This document shows positions 1 to 10,149 of a DNA stretch of 64,000 nt, piece after piece. The stretch is taken from the NCBI GenBank assembly GCA_036496285.1, contig DASXLI010000114.1, forward strand, positions 1 through 64,000. Reading direction: 5' to 3'. Positions within the stretch are counted from its first letter, which is position 1. Each line of letters starts with the position of its first letter. The notes below the pieces were generated by a model. That model worked only from the letters and a program-made list of their open reading frames with translations, ran no database searches and was not told the origin of the DNA. The DNA is from DP-19 sp036496285. GTDB lineage: Bacteria; Desulfobacterota; Binatia; UTPRO1. The position numbers were made by a program, and so were the translations under genes.

Positions 1-480
1 GGACTCGGCGACGCCGCTCGCAGCGTCGCGGGCGGCGCGCGAAGCGCCCTGTTCGCCGGCCGCATCGGACTCAGCGGCCGGCGGCCGCTTGCCGGTACGG
101 CTCGATCCGCCGGCTTCCTGGTCGGTCGCGGACACGCCGGCGGGGGCGCTCGTCGCAGCGTGGGTGCTCGGCGCGGCGCCGGCGCTCGGCGCGGCGCCGG
201 CGCCGCCGCCCGTCCCGCCCTCCGTGCCCGACGAGCGCCGGCGCCGCGGCGATCCGCCGCTCGGGCGTGCCGGGATCGGGAACACGCGCCCGAAGCACTC
301 GTCGAAGAGGAGCCGATCGCTCTCGTCCTTGATCAACGCCGCGGCGAGGGCGTCCGCCAGTCGGGCACGCTCGACGCCGGCCGCAGCGGCCGCGGAGGCG
401 GCGTCTATAGCTTCGGCGACGCTGACCGGGACGCCGCCATCGCGGAGCGCACCCACGAGAGCCGCGAGGCGCTCCCTCAT
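1..480 (-). CDS. CoxE-like VWA domain protein, N-terminal part (runs off the window)
   Basis: The reverse strand is open from an ATG at 480 to the window edge, giving about 160 residues with no stop. The N-terminus (MRERLAALVGALRDGGVPVS, then an Ala-rich helix, then KDESDRLLFDECFGRVFP) has the pattern of the leader region of CoxE-like von Willebrand A proteins, which usually sit beside MoxR ATPases. A low-complexity Ala/Gly/Ser/Arg linker follows from about residue 75. The VWA domain itself would lie outside the window, so the assignment rests on the N-terminal pattern and on the nearby moxR. A GGA lies directly before the start. Confidence 0.6.
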   Translation of the reverse strand, partial: MRERLAALVGALRDGGVPVSVAEAIDAASAAAAAGVERARLADALAAALIKDESDRLLFDECFGRVFPIPARPSGGSPRRRRSSGTEGGTGGGAGAAPSAGAAPSTHAATSAPAGVSATDQEAGGSSRTGKRPPAAESDAAGEQGASRAARDAASGVAES

Positions 481-599
481 TCCGCGCGCGGGCGCAAGCG
501 CCCGGCCTCGACCATGCAGGAATGCGGCATCGTCACGCGCGCATCGTAACGTATTTCCGCGCCTTTCGGTGGCACTCCCGTTGCTGATCGACCCTTCGC

Positions 600-902
600 G
601 TGCGGCAGTCGGTCACCCTGGTGTTCCTGATCGGCTCGAACCTGGCCCTCCAGATCTTCGACGGCGTCGCCACCTACATCGGCTGGCATCGCTACGGAGA
701 GGCCAACCCGCTGCTGCATACGGCGTTCGCCCACTTCGGCGCCGGCCCGAGCCTCGTCGCGGCGAAGCTCATGGCGGTGACGCTGATCCTGATGCTGGCG
801 CGCGCCGGTCGCCCCGCGCTGGTGGGCGCCGGCCTCTCGTTCACGATGGCGGCGTACGTCTCGCTGTCGCTGATCCCGTGGTCGATGCGCCTCTGGCCCT
901 GA
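600..902 (+). CDS. small DUF5658-like membrane protein
   Basis: This is a 100-residue protein with a GTG start and three to four hydrophobic helices. The segment LQIFDGVATYIGWHRYGEAN followed by PLL resembles the conserved first helix and loop of DUF5658 integral membrane proteins, whose function is unknown. It lies on the opposite strand between two genes (moxR and a CoxE-like gene) that are often adjacent, and converges on moxR with an 18-base gap. The identification is by pattern only, and no enzymatic residues are recognisable. Confidence 0.55.
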   Translation: MRQSVTLVFLIGSNLALQIFDGVATYIGWHRYGEANPLLHTAFAHFGAGPSLVAAKLMAVTLILMLARAGRPALVGAGLSFTMAAYVSLSLIPWSMRLWP

Positions 903-920
903 CGGCGCGCTCGCTGCCGC

Positions 921-1793
921 TCAGCGCCGGGGCGTGGCCAGCGCCTTCAGCTTCGGCTCGGCTTTCTTCACGTCCTCCTCGTACTTGAGGAGCACGGCGA
1001 GCGTCCTGCGAACGGCGTCCGCGTCGAGCTCGCGGATGCGGAGCGCGACGAGCGCCCGCGCCCAGTCGAGCGTCTCGGCGATGCTCGGCGCCTTGCGCAG
1101 ATCCAGCCGGCGGAGCCCAGCGACGAACTCCGCGACCTTGGCACGTAGCCGCTCGTCGAGCTCGGGCACCTTGAGCGCGATGATCTCGCGCTCCTTCTCC
1201 GCCGCGGGAAACTCGAGATAGAGGTGCAGGCAGCGCCGCTTCAGCGCCTCCGAGAGCTCGCGCCGCTGATTCGAGGTGAGCACGACGACGGGCCGCTCGA
1301 CGGCGCGGATCGTGCCGAGCTCCGGTACGCTCACCTGGTAGTCCGACAGCACCTCGAGGAGAAACGCCTCGAACTCCTCGTCAGCCTTGTCGACCTCGTC
1401 GATGAGCAGCACCACACGCCGCGGTGCCACGATCGCGCGCAGGAGCGGCCGCTCGAGCAGATAGTCGCGCGAGAAGACGTGGCCGGCGAGCTCCTCCCAT
1501 GGCGTCGCTTTCTCGCGGTCGACCTGCAGGCGCAGGAGCTGCTTTTGATAGTTCCACTCGTAGAGTGCGTGCGCCTCGTCGAGCCCCTCGTAGCACTGCA
1601 GGCGGATGAGCTCGGTACCGAGCATCGACGCCGCGACCTTGGCGAGCTCCGTCTTGCCGGCGCCCGCGGGGCCCTCCACCAGAAGCGGCTTCTCCAGCAC
1701 GAGCGCCAGGTAGAGGACGGTCTCGACCCGCGGCGTCGTGATGTAGCGCGCCTGCGCCAGCCCCTCGCAAACGGCCTCCGGGGTGATGTCCAC
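921..1793 (-). CDS. moxR: MoxR-family AAA+ ATPase
   Basis: This 290-residue AAA+ ATPase has Walker A GPAGAGKT at residues 41-48, Walker B LLIDEVDKAD, and the SNQRRELSEALKRRC sensor region typical of MoxR ATPases. MoxR proteins act as chaperone-like ATPases with VWA partners in assembling or activating metalloenzymes and envelope complexes. I chose the GTG at 1793, two bases after the DUF1015 stop (TGAGCGTG), which implies coupled translation. The likely VWA partner begins at 480 on the same strand, separated by one convergent gene. Confidence 0.85.
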   Translation of the reverse strand: MDITPEAVCEGLAQARYITTPRVETVLYLALVLEKPLLVEGPAGAGKTELAKVAASMLGTELIRLQCYEGLDEAHALYEWNYQKQLLRLQVDREKATPWEELAGHVFSRDYLLERPLLRAIVAPRRVVLLIDEVDKADEEFEAFLLEVLSDYQVSVPELGTIRAVERPVVVLTSNQRRELSEALKRRCLHLYLEFPAAEKEREIIALKVPELDERLRAKVAEFVAGLRRLDLRKAPSIAETLDWARALVALRIRELDADAVRRTLAVLLKYEEDVKKAEPKLKALATPRR

Positions 1794-1795
1794 GC

Positions 1796-3115
<1,320 letters not shown>

Positions 3116-3126
3116 AGCGCCTCGCG

Positions 3127-3774
3127 TCAGGGTGGAGTTTCGAGGCGGAAGTCGCCGAGCACGCGGCGCAGCGCCGCCACCGACACCGCTCCCGCACGCA
3201 CGACCTGCCCCGCGTCGTCGCCGACGACTACCACGGTCGAGCCGGACCCGCCAACAACGGCGCCGCCGTCCACGTACACCGCGATCGCGTCGCCGAGCGC
3301 GCGCCGGGCCGCCCCGACGTCGCAGGCGGGCGATTCGCCGGCACGGTTGGCGCTGGTCGCCGTGATCGGCTCGCCGAGCGCCGCCGCGAGCCCGCGCGCG
3401 ACCGGGTGCGACGACACCCGCACGCCGATCCGGCTGCTGCCGGCGGTCAGCTCCGGCGGCAGATCCTCCCGCGCCGGCAGCACGAGGGTGAGCGGCCCGG
3501 GCCAGAAGCGCTCCATCAGCAGCTCGGCCGCCGGAGGCACGCGCGCCGCCACGCGCGCGACCATGGCACGATCGGCGACGACGAGCGCGATCGGCTTCCC
3601 GCCCTCGCCGCTCCGCTCTTTGAGCCGCGCCAGCTCGGCGACCGCACCGGGATCGAGGGCGCGGGCGCCGACGCCGTAGAAGGTCTCCGTCGGGTAGACC
3701 ACGAGCCGCCCCGCCGCGAGCGCGACGTGGGCGGCGCGCAGCATCTCCGTGGACGGGGCCTGCGGATCGCTCAC
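3127..3774 (-). CDS. tsaC: L-threonylcarbamoyladenylate synthase (TsaC/Sua5 family)
   Basis: The product makes threonylcarbamoyl-AMP from threonine, bicarbonate and ATP, the first step of the t6A modification of ANN-decoding tRNAs. The 215 residues show the YrdC-type signatures YPTETFYGVG, a Lys-rich KERSGEGGKP segment, FWPGPLTLVL and the nucleotide-binding TATSANRAGESP. Its length fits the short TsaC form without the Sua5 C-terminal domain. It lies 30 bases after purE and 11 bases before DUF1015 in the same run. Confidence 0.92.
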   Translation of the reverse strand: MSDPQAPSTEMLRAAHVALAAGRLVVYPTETFYGVGARALDPGAVAELARLKERSGEGGKPIALVVADRAMVARVAARVPPAAELLMERFWPGPLTLVLPAREDLPPELTAGSSRIGVRVSSHPVARGLAAALGEPITATSANRAGESPACDVGAARRALGDAIAVYVDGGAVVGGSGSTVVVVGDDAGQVVRAGAVSVAALRRVLGDFRLETPP

Positions 3775-3804
3775 CGGAACGCCAGGGTGCGCCGCCGGCT
3801 CACC

Positions 3805-4335
3805 CTACGACCGCGGCGCGGAGCGCGCGGTCTGGAGCTTGCGGTTCTTCTCCTCGACCGCGGCCGTCATGTCCTGCTTCAGCTTCGCGAGGCGCGCCGC
3901 GAGCTCGGCGTCCCCGAGCGAAAGGATCTGCGCCGCGAGGAGCGCGGCATTGTCGGCCCCCGCCTTGCCGATCGCGAGCGTGCCGACCGGCACGCCGGCC
4001 GGCATCTGCACCGTCGCGAGGAGGGCGTCGAGGCCGCCGAGCCCGCCGGCGTCGAGCGGCACACCGAGGACGGGCAACGTCGTCTGCGCCGCGACCGCGC
4101 CCGCGAGGTGCGCCGCCGCACCGGCCGCGCAGATGATCACCCGGTAGCCCGCCGCGCGCGCGCCACGCGCGAAGCGCGCCGTCTCGTCGGGCGAGCGATG
4201 TGCCGACAGCACACGCACCTCGCAGCCGACGCCGAGCGCCGCGAGCCGATCCGCGGCCGTCGTCATCACCGGCCAGTCGCTGTCGCTGCCCATGAGGATC
4301 GCAACCCGTGCCCCTTGCTTGTCCTTGTCCGCCAT
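3805..4335 (-). CDS. purE: N5-carboxyaminoimidazole ribonucleotide mutase
   Basis: PurE catalyses conversion of N5-CAIR to CAIR in purine synthesis. The 176-residue protein has the signature MGSDSDW, LSAHRSP, a GAAAHLAG segment and VQMPAGVPVGTLAIG, close to class I enzymes that work with PurK; no purK is in this window. I prefer the ATG at 4335 to the upstream start at 4365 because it has a strong GGGGAGGTGAG ribosome site and starts one base after the purD stop. The C-terminus is a charged helix. Confidence 0.93.
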   Translation of the reverse strand: MADKDKQGARVAILMGSDSDWPVMTTAADRLAALGVGCEVRVLSAHRSPDETARFARGARAAGYRVIICAAGAAAHLAGAVAAQTTLPVLGVPLDAGGLGGLDALLATVQMPAGVPVGTLAIGKAGADNAALLAAQILSLGDAELAARLAKLKQDMTAAVEEKNRKLQTARSAPRS

Positions 4336-4336
4336 C

Positions 4337-5632
4337 TCACCTCCCCGTGGCGTCGGGGCGCGCACCGGCGCGCCCCCCGATGTCGTGTCGATATTGCATG
4401 CCCGCGAAGCGCACGCGCGCGACGCCGGTATACGCGCGCGCCACCGCGTCGGCGACGTCGCTGCCGAGCGCCGTCACCGTCAGCACGCGGCCGCCGCTCG
4501 TCACCGTCGCGCCCTCGCGCGCCGCGGTGCCGGAATGGAAGACGACGCCCTCGTGCCAGTCGTCCGGCCGCTCCGACGGCAGCCCCGTGATCGGCGTGCC
4601 CGTGGTCGGCTCGCCGGGATAGCCGGCCGCGGCGAGGACGATCCCGGCGCTGGCGCGCGCATCCCACTGCGGCGCGTGACCGGCGAGCGTGCCGTCGATG
4701 ACGCCCAGCATCAGCTCGAGCAGATCGGAGCGCAGCCGCGGCAGGAGCACCTGGCACTCGGGATCGCCGAACCGCACGTTGAACTCGAGCACCTTCGGAC
4801 GGCGGCCCGCAACCATGAGGCCGGCATACAGCACGCCCCGGTAGCGGATGCCGTCGGCGGCGAGGGTGTCGATGACCGGGCGCATGACCTGGTCCATCAC
4901 GGCACGCTCGAGCGCCGCGTCGACGAGCGGCGACGGCGAGTACGCGCCCATGCCGCCGGTGTTCGGCCCGGTGTCGCCGTCGCCGAGACGCTTGTGGTCC
5001 TGCGACGACGCGAGCGGGACGACGGCCGCGCCGTCGGTCAGCGCCATGAACGAGACCTCCTCGCCCTCGAGGAACTCCTCGATCACGACGCGGCCGCCGG
5101 CGGCGCCGAAGACGCGCCGCCGCATGCTGGCGTCGATCGCCTCGTACGCCTCCTCGCGGCGGCTGCACACGGTGACACCCTTCCCCGCCGCGAGGCCGTC
5201 GGCTTTCACCACGAGCGGCGCGCCGAGCTCGTCGACGTAGCGGCGCGCGGCGGCCGGATCGTCGAAGGTCGCGTGCGCCGCGGTCGGCACGCCGGCGCGC
5301 TGCATGATCTCCTTCGCATACGCCTTGCTGCCCTCGAGCGCGGCGGCGCGGCGGCACGGCCCGAAGCAGCGCAGACCCGCCGCCTCGAACGTATCGACGA
5401 TGCCGTGCACGAGCGGCAGCTCCGGGCCGACGATCGTACAGCCGATGCGCTCGCGCTGCGCGAGCGCACGCAGACCCTCCACGTCGTCCGCGGCGACCGC
5501 GACGTTGCGCGCGAGCGTCGCCGTGCCGGCGTTGCCGGGCGCGCAGAAGAGCGCCTCGACCCGCGTGCTCTGCGCGAGCTTCCAGAGGAGCGCGTGCTCC
5601 CGCCCGCCGCCGCCGACGACCAGGATCCGCAT
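4337..5632 (-). CDS. purD: phosphoribosylamine-glycine ligase
   Basis: PurD joins glycine to phosphoribosylamine with ATP to give GAR. The 431-residue protein begins MRILVVGGGGREHALLWKL and carries the ATP-grasp signatures LVVKADGLAAGKGV, EEFLEGEEVSFMAL, DTGPNTGGMGAYSP and LEFNVRFGDPECQ. The start ATG overlaps the purH stop (TGATG). Together with purH and purE it forms a partial de novo purine operon; the other pur genes are not in this window. Confidence 0.96.
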   Translation of the reverse strand: MRILVVGGGGREHALLWKLAQSTRVEALFCAPGNAGTATLARNVAVAADDVEGLRALAQRERIGCTIVGPELPLVHGIVDTFEAAGLRCFGPCRRAAALEGSKAYAKEIMQRAGVPTAAHATFDDPAAARRYVDELGAPLVVKADGLAAGKGVTVCSRREEAYEAIDASMRRRVFGAAGGRVVIEEFLEGEEVSFMALTDGAAVVPLASSQDHKRLGDGDTGPNTGGMGAYSPSPLVDAALERAVMDQVMRPVIDTLAADGIRYRGVLYAGLMVAGRRPKVLEFNVRFGDPECQVLLPRLRSDLLELMLGVIDGTLAGHAPQWDARASAGIVLAAAGYPGEPTTGTPITGLPSERPDDWHEGVVFHSGTAAREGATVTSGGRVLTVTALGSDVADAVARAYTGVARVRFAGMQYRHDIGGRAGARPDATGR

Positions 5633-7239
5633 CAGTGCCGGAAGTGCCGCTGGCCGGTGAGGACCATCGCGATGCCGTGCTCCTCGGCGGCAGCGATCAC
5701 CTCGGCGTCGCGGATGCTGCCGCCCGGCTGGATGACGGCGCGCACGCCCGCCGCGGCGATCACGTCGAGCCCGTCGCGGAACGGGAAGAACGCGTCCGAC
5801 GCGGCGACCGCGCCGGCCGTCGGCAGCTCGGCGGCGCCGGCGCGCATCACGGCGAGGCGGGCGGAGTCGACCCGGCTCATCTGCCCCGCGCCGACGCCGA
5901 TCACCTGGTCGGCGCGCGCCAGCACGATCGCGTTCGACTTGACGTGCTTGCAGATGCGCCACGCGAAATCGAGCGCCGCCAGCTCGTCGGCGCTCGGCGC
6001 ACGCGTCGTCGCGACCTTGCAGGCGGCAACGTCGATCTCGGCGAGGTCGCGGTCCTGGGTGAGGAAGCCGCCGACCACGCGCTTCATGTCGCGGCTCCGT
6101 CCGGGCGCGCCGTCCCAGGCGCGGCGGCTCGCCGCGAAGAGGTCGTCGCGCTCGCCGAGATCGAGGGTGAGGAGCCGGACCTGCTGGAGGCGCTTCGAGC
6201 TGCCGAAGAGCGCGACGGCATCGGCATCGACGCGTGGCGCGATGACGACCTCGAGGAAGAGGTCCTGCATCGCCCCGGCCGTGGCGCGGTCGAGCGGCCG
6301 GTTGAAGGCGACGATGCCGCCGAAGATCGACACCGGGTCGCATGCGCGCGCCTTGGTGAACGCCTCGGCGAGCGACGCCGCCGTCGCGACGCCGCACGGG
6401 TTGGTGTGCTTGATCGCGACCGCGGTCGGCGCCCGGAACTCCTTCACCAGCTCGAGGGCGGCATTGGCGTCGACGATGTTGTTGAAGGAGAGCTCCTTCC
6501 CCTGGAGCTGGCGCGCGCCCGCGACGCACGGCTCCTCGAGCGGCGGCACCTCGCGGTAGAAGGCGGCGCGCTGGTGCGGGTTCTCGCCGTACCGCAGGTC
6601 CTGGACCTTGGCTCCAAGGAGACGCGCGGTCGGCGCAAAGGGCGCGTCGTCACCCGCGCGCGCCAGGTAGTCGGTGATCGCGGCGTCGTAACGGGAGGTG
6701 AGCGCGAAGGCCTTCTCGGCAAGCCGGCGGTTGGTCGCGGGCGCGACGGCGCCTCCAGCCTCGAGCTCGGCGATGACGCCGGGGTAGTCGTCGGGGTCGG
6801 TCACGACCGTGACGTCGGCGTGGTTCTTCGCCGCCGAGCGCACCATCGAGGGGCCGCCGATGTCGATGTTCTCGATCGCCTCCTCGAAGCTCGTCTCCGC
6901 GCGCGCCGTGACGGCCTCGAACGGGTAGAGGTTCACGACGACCATATCGATCGGCCCGATCGCGTGCGCCCGCATCTCGGCCTGGTGGCGGGGATCGTCG
7001 CGGCGGCCGAGGATGCCGCCGTGGATCTTGGGGTGCAGGGTCTTCACCCGGCCGTCGAGGATCTCGGGCGAGCCGGTGTGATCGCTCACCGCGACGACCG
7101 GGATGCCCCACTCCGCGAGCGCGCGCGCGGTGCCGCCGGTCGAGAGGATCTCGACGCCGCGGGCCGCGAGCGCCCGTACCAGCGGCTCAAGCCCGCGCTT
7201 GTCGCTGACGCTCACGAGCGCTCGCGTGATCCGTGCCAT
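5632..7239 (-). CDS. purH: bifunctional AICAR formyltransferase / IMP cyclohydrolase
   Basis: PurH performs the last two steps of IMP synthesis. The 535-residue protein has an N-terminal cyclohydrolase domain (SVSDKRGLEPLVRALAARG, STGGTARAL, GRVKTLHPKIHGGIL, NLYPFE) and a C-terminal transformylase domain (RYGENPHQRAAFYR, AIKHTNPCGVA, ASDAFFPFRDGLD, IQPGGSIRD). I start at ATG 7239, which has a GAGGAGGACCC ribosome site; a longer open frame upstream is an Arg/Ala-rich shadow inside alr. The start overlaps the end of alr by 28 bases. Confidence 0.96.
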   Translation of the reverse strand: MARITRALVSVSDKRGLEPLVRALAARGVEILSTGGTARALAEWGIPVVAVSDHTGSPEILDGRVKTLHPKIHGGILGRRDDPRHQAEMRAHAIGPIDMVVVNLYPFEAVTARAETSFEEAIENIDIGGPSMVRSAAKNHADVTVVTDPDDYPGVIAELEAGGAVAPATNRRLAEKAFALTSRYDAAITDYLARAGDDAPFAPTARLLGAKVQDLRYGENPHQRAAFYREVPPLEEPCVAGARQLQGKELSFNNIVDANAALELVKEFRAPTAVAIKHTNPCGVATAASLAEAFTKARACDPVSIFGGIVAFNRPLDRATAGAMQDLFLEVVIAPRVDADAVALFGSSKRLQQVRLLTLDLGERDDLFAASRRAWDGAPGRSRDMKRVVGGFLTQDRDLAEIDVAACKVATTRAPSADELAALDFAWRICKHVKSNAIVLARADQVIGVGAGQMSRVDSARLAVMRAGAAELPTAGAVAASDAFFPFRDGLDVIAAAGVRAVIQPGGSIRDAEVIAAAEEHGIAMVLTGQRHFRH

Positions 7240-8369
7240 GGGTCCTCCTCGCTCGCGGCGAGCATCCGCGGCACACGCGCGCCGACGCGCGTGAGCAGCT
7301 CGTAGGGAATCGTCTCGGCCCGCAGGGCCACCTCCTCGACCGGCAGCGTCCCACCCCACAGGACGACCTCGTCGCCCACCGCCGCGCCCGCGACGTCAGT
7401 GACGTCGACCATCGTCTGGTCCATGCACACGCGCCCCGCGACCGGCGCCCGCACGCCGCGGAGGACGACGGTACCGCGATTGGAGAGCGCGCGCGGATAC
7501 CCGTCCGCGTAGCCGACCGGCAGGGTTGCGATGACGGTTGTGCGCTTGGCGACGAAGGTGCCGCCGTAGCCGACCGCCGTGCCGGCCGCGATCGTGCGTG
7601 TCGCGACGACGCGACTGACGAAGCGCATCACCGGCCGCAGGCGCGCCGCCGCGCCGGCGGCGGGCGACGGCGCGATGCCGTAGAGCGCGAGTCCGGGACG
7701 GACCGCGTCGAAGCGGGCGCGCGGCAGGGTGAGGGTGGCGGCGCTGTTGGCGGCATGGACGAGCGGCGGACGCAGGCGGGCCTCGGCGAGCCCGGCGACG
7801 AGCGTCTCGAACTCGGCGAGCTGGCGCTGGGTGGCGGCGCCGTCGACCGACTCGGCGTCGGCGAAGTGGGTGAGCAGGCCCTCGACCGTCACGCCGTCGA
7901 GCTCGGCGAGCGCGCGCAGGAGCGCCGGCACGTCGGCGGGCACGGCTCCGAGCCGGCGCATGCCGGTATCGACCTTCACGTGCAGCGGTACGACCCGCCC
8001 CGCCGCCCGCGCCTGCGCCGCGAGCACGCGCGGCGTCTCGACGTCCCACACGACCGGGGTGAGGCGCGCCGCGACCACCCGCTCGTGCTCGGCCGGATAG
8101 ACGCCGCCGAGCACGATCAGGCTGTCGCCGACCCGCCCGGCGCGCAGGGCCTCGCCCTCGGCGACGGTTGCGATCGCGAGACGCTCGGCGCCGGCGTTTT
8201 GCAGAACCCGGCCGACCAGCGCGAGGCCGTGGCCGTAGGCATCCGCCTTCACGACCGGGATGACGGCCGAGCTGCTCCCCGCGACGCGCGCCAGCTCGCT
8301 GAAGTTGTCGGCCAGGGCGCGTCCGTCGATCTCGGCGACGGTCGGCCTCGCCTGACGCTGGTGCTCCAT
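7212..8369 (-). CDS. alr: alanine racemase
   Basis: This PLP enzyme interconverts L- and D-alanine to feed peptidoglycan synthesis. The 385-residue protein has the PLP-lysine signature VVKADAYGHG (Lys41), VDTGMRRLG, the VGYGGTF loop that holds the catalytic Tyr, and RVCMDQTMVDVTD. It is the first gene of the long minus-strand run that continues through purH, purD and purE to moxR, and its end overlaps purH. The thiamine genes diverge from it across an 84-base gap. Confidence 0.95.
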   Translation of the reverse strand: MEHQRQARPTVAEIDGRALADNFSELARVAGSSSAVIPVVKADAYGHGLALVGRVLQNAGAERLAIATVAEGEALRAGRVGDSLIVLGGVYPAEHERVVAARLTPVVWDVETPRVLAAQARAAGRVVPLHVKVDTGMRRLGAVPADVPALLRALAELDGVTVEGLLTHFADAESVDGAATQRQLAEFETLVAGLAEARLRPPLVHAANSAATLTLPRARFDAVRPGLALYGIAPSPAAGAAARLRPVMRFVSRVVATRTIAAGTAVGYGGTFVAKRTTVIATLPVGYADGYPRALSNRGTVVLRGVRAPVAGRVCMDQTMVDVTDVAGAAVGDEVVLWGGTLPVEEVALRAETIPYELLTRVGARVPRMLAASEEDPWHGSRERS

Positions 8370-8453
8370 CGAACGGACCCGGGGAAAAGAGCCGCAGGAT
8401 TACCGTACGGGGTCCAGGTTGTAAAGGCGAAGTGAAGCGGGTAGCGTTTTTCA

Positions 8454-8660
8454 GTGCGCGTAATCGTGAATGGCGAGTCGCGCGACCTCGGAACGGACTG
8501 CAGCGTCGCCCAGCTCCTCGCGGACCTCCGCCTCACCGCCGGGCGGGTCGCGGTCGAGATCAACGAGGAGGTCGTACCACGCGACAGCTACCCGGGCCGC
8601 CAGCTCGCGAGCGGCGACCGCATCGAGATCGTCCACTTCGTCGGCGGAGGATGCGCATGA
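8454..8660 (+). CDS. thiS: sulfur carrier protein ThiS
   Basis: ThiS is the ubiquitin-like carrier that delivers sulfur to ThiG for the thiazole of thiamine. The 68-residue protein starts at GTG 8454 (VNGESRDL...VAVEINEEVVPRDSYPG) and ends in FVGGGCA. The family normally ends in a free Gly-Gly that is adenylated and turned into thiocarboxylate; here Cys-Ala follows the glycines, so trimming or a different terminus would be needed. Its stop overlaps the thiG start (ATGA), and the order thiS-thiG-thiE supports the call. Confidence 0.85.
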   Translation: MRVIVNGESRDLGTDCSVAQLLADLRLTAGRVAVEINEEVVPRDSYPGRQLASGDRIEIVHFVGGGCA

Positions 8661-9493
8661 CGGTCGGGGATGCCCGGGATGCCCTGAACGCGCGCGTCCC
8701 CGAGGCGCCGATCGACGCCGCCGACGATCCCTTCGAGCTCGCCGGACGGCGCTACCGCTCGCGGCTCATCGTCGGCACCGGCAAATACCGCGACTTCGAC
8801 GTCACCAAGGAGGCGGTGGAGCGCTCCGGCGCCGAGATCGTCACCGTCGCCGTGCGGCGTGTGAACATCACCGATCCGGGGGCCGAAAACCTCCTCGACT
8901 ACCTCGACCCGCGGCGCTACACGATCCTGCCCAACACGGCCGGCTGCTACACCGCCGACGACGCCGTCCGCACCTGCCGCCTCGCACGCGACGCCGGGGT
9001 CGGCACGCTGGTCAAGCTCGAGGTGATCGGCGACGAGCGTACGCTCTTCCCCGACGTCCCCGCGACGATCGCCGCGGCCAAGACCCTGGTCGCCGAGGGG
9101 TTCCAGGTGCTCCCATACGTCACAGACGACCCGGTCGCGTGCAAGCGCCTCGAGGAGATCGGCTGCGCCGCGGTGATGCCGCTCGCCGCCCCCATCGGCT
9201 CGGGTCTCGGCATCCGCAACCCGTTCAACATCCGCATCATCCTCGAGCAGAGCCGCGTTCCGGTGATCGTCGACGCCGGCGTCGGCACCGCGTCGGACGC
9301 GGCCGCGGCGCTCGAGCTCGGCTGTGACGCGGTGCTGATGAACAGCGCGATCGCGGGCGCGCAGGATCCCCTGCTCATGGCCGAGGCCATGCGGCTCGGC
9401 GTCGAGGCCGGGCGCAAGGCCTTCCGCGCCGGGCGCATCGCGCGCAAGCTCTACGCCACCGCGTCGAGCCCGCTCAGCGGCCTGATCGAGTAG
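8657..9493 (+). CDS. thiG: thiazole synthase
   Basis: ThiG condenses deoxyxylulose phosphate, dehydroglycine and ThiS-thiocarboxylate sulfur into thiazole phosphate. The 278-residue TIM barrel shows SRLIVGTGKYRDF, VAVRRVNITDPG, LPNTAGCYTADDAVR, LVKLEVIGDE with the Schiff-base lysine, and PVIVDAGVGTASDAA. I chose ATG 8657 because the GGAGG at 8646-8650 sits six bases before it; the in-frame ATG at 8651 would directly abut that site. It overlaps thiS by four bases, and thiE begins eight bases after its stop. Confidence 0.95.
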   Translation: MTVGDARDALNARVPEAPIDAADDPFELAGRRYRSRLIVGTGKYRDFDVTKEAVERSGAEIVTVAVRRVNITDPGAENLLDYLDPRRYTILPNTAGCYTADDAVRTCRLARDAGVGTLVKLEVIGDERTLFPDVPATIAAAKTLVAEGFQVLPYVTDDPVACKRLEEIGCAAVMPLAAPIGSGLGIRNPFNIRIILEQSRVPVIVDAGVGTASDAAAALELGCDAVLMNSAIAGAQDPLLMAEAMRLGVEAGRKAFRAGRIARKLYATASSPLSGLIE

Positions 9494-9500
9494 CCCGCGC

Positions 9501-10118
9501 ATGGCGGTCGCGGCACCGCGCTGCATGCTCGTCGTGAGCGTCGCCGACGCGGCGACCCGCGCGGCGGCGATCGCGGCCGCGCTTTCCGCCGGCGTCGACA
9601 CGATCCAGCTGCGCGATCGCGGCGCCGCGGGCGGCGAGCTGCTCGCGGCCGCGACGGCGCTCCGGGCGCTCACCCGCCGACACGGGGCGCGGCTCCTGGT
9701 GAACGACCGCCTCGACGTCGCGCGCGCCGCCGAGGCGGACGGAGCGCATCTCCCCGCCGCCTCGTTCGCACTCGGCGACGCGCGCCGCCTGCTCGCCCGG
9801 GGCGCGCTCGTCGGCCGCTCGACGCACGCGCCCGACGAGGCGAGCGCCGCCGGCCGCGACGGCGCCGACTACGTCGTCCTGGGCCCGATCTTCGCCACCC
9901 CGTCGAAGGCCGGTTACGGCGCGCCGCTCGGCCTCACCGCGGTCGCGGCGGCCGCTGCCGCGAGCCCGGTAGCCATCGTCGCGATCGGCGGGATCACGCC
10001 GGAGTGCGCCGCGGCCGTGCGTGCGGCGGGCGCCGCCGGCGTGGCGGTCGTGCGCGCGCTGCTCGACGTCGCGGATCCCGGCGCCGCCGCCGCGGCGCTG
10101 GTCGCCGCGCTGCGCTGA
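9501..10118 (+). CDS. thiE: thiamine-phosphate synthase
   Basis: ThiE couples the thiazole and pyrimidine phosphates to thiamine monophosphate. The 205-residue TIM-barrel protein has TIQLRDRG, LLVNDRLDVA, HLP, GRSTHAPDEA, VVLGPIFATPSKAGYG and AIGGITPE, all hallmark positions. It is the last gene of thiS-thiG-thiE and ends 31 bases from the convergent cytochrome operon. The product would be phosphorylated by ThiL, encoded at 30612-31622. No TPP riboswitch is visible upstream of the cluster. Confidence 0.94.
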   Translation: MAVAAPRCMLVVSVADAATRAAAIAAALSAGVDTIQLRDRGAAGGELLAAATALRALTRRHGARLLVNDRLDVARAAEADGAHLPAASFALGDARRLLARGALVGRSTHAPDEASAAGRDGADYVVLGPIFATPSKAGYGAPLGLTAVAAAAAASPVAIVAIGGITPECAAAVRAAGAAGVAVVRALLDVADPGAAAAALVAALR

Positions 10119-10149
10119 CGATCGCGCTCAGCCGCCCCGCGAGGTCGGG

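Noticed and set aside
8370..8453. A TPP riboswitch before the thiamine genes
   Set aside because: The gap is 84 bases and lacks the CTGAGA and other conserved parts of the element.
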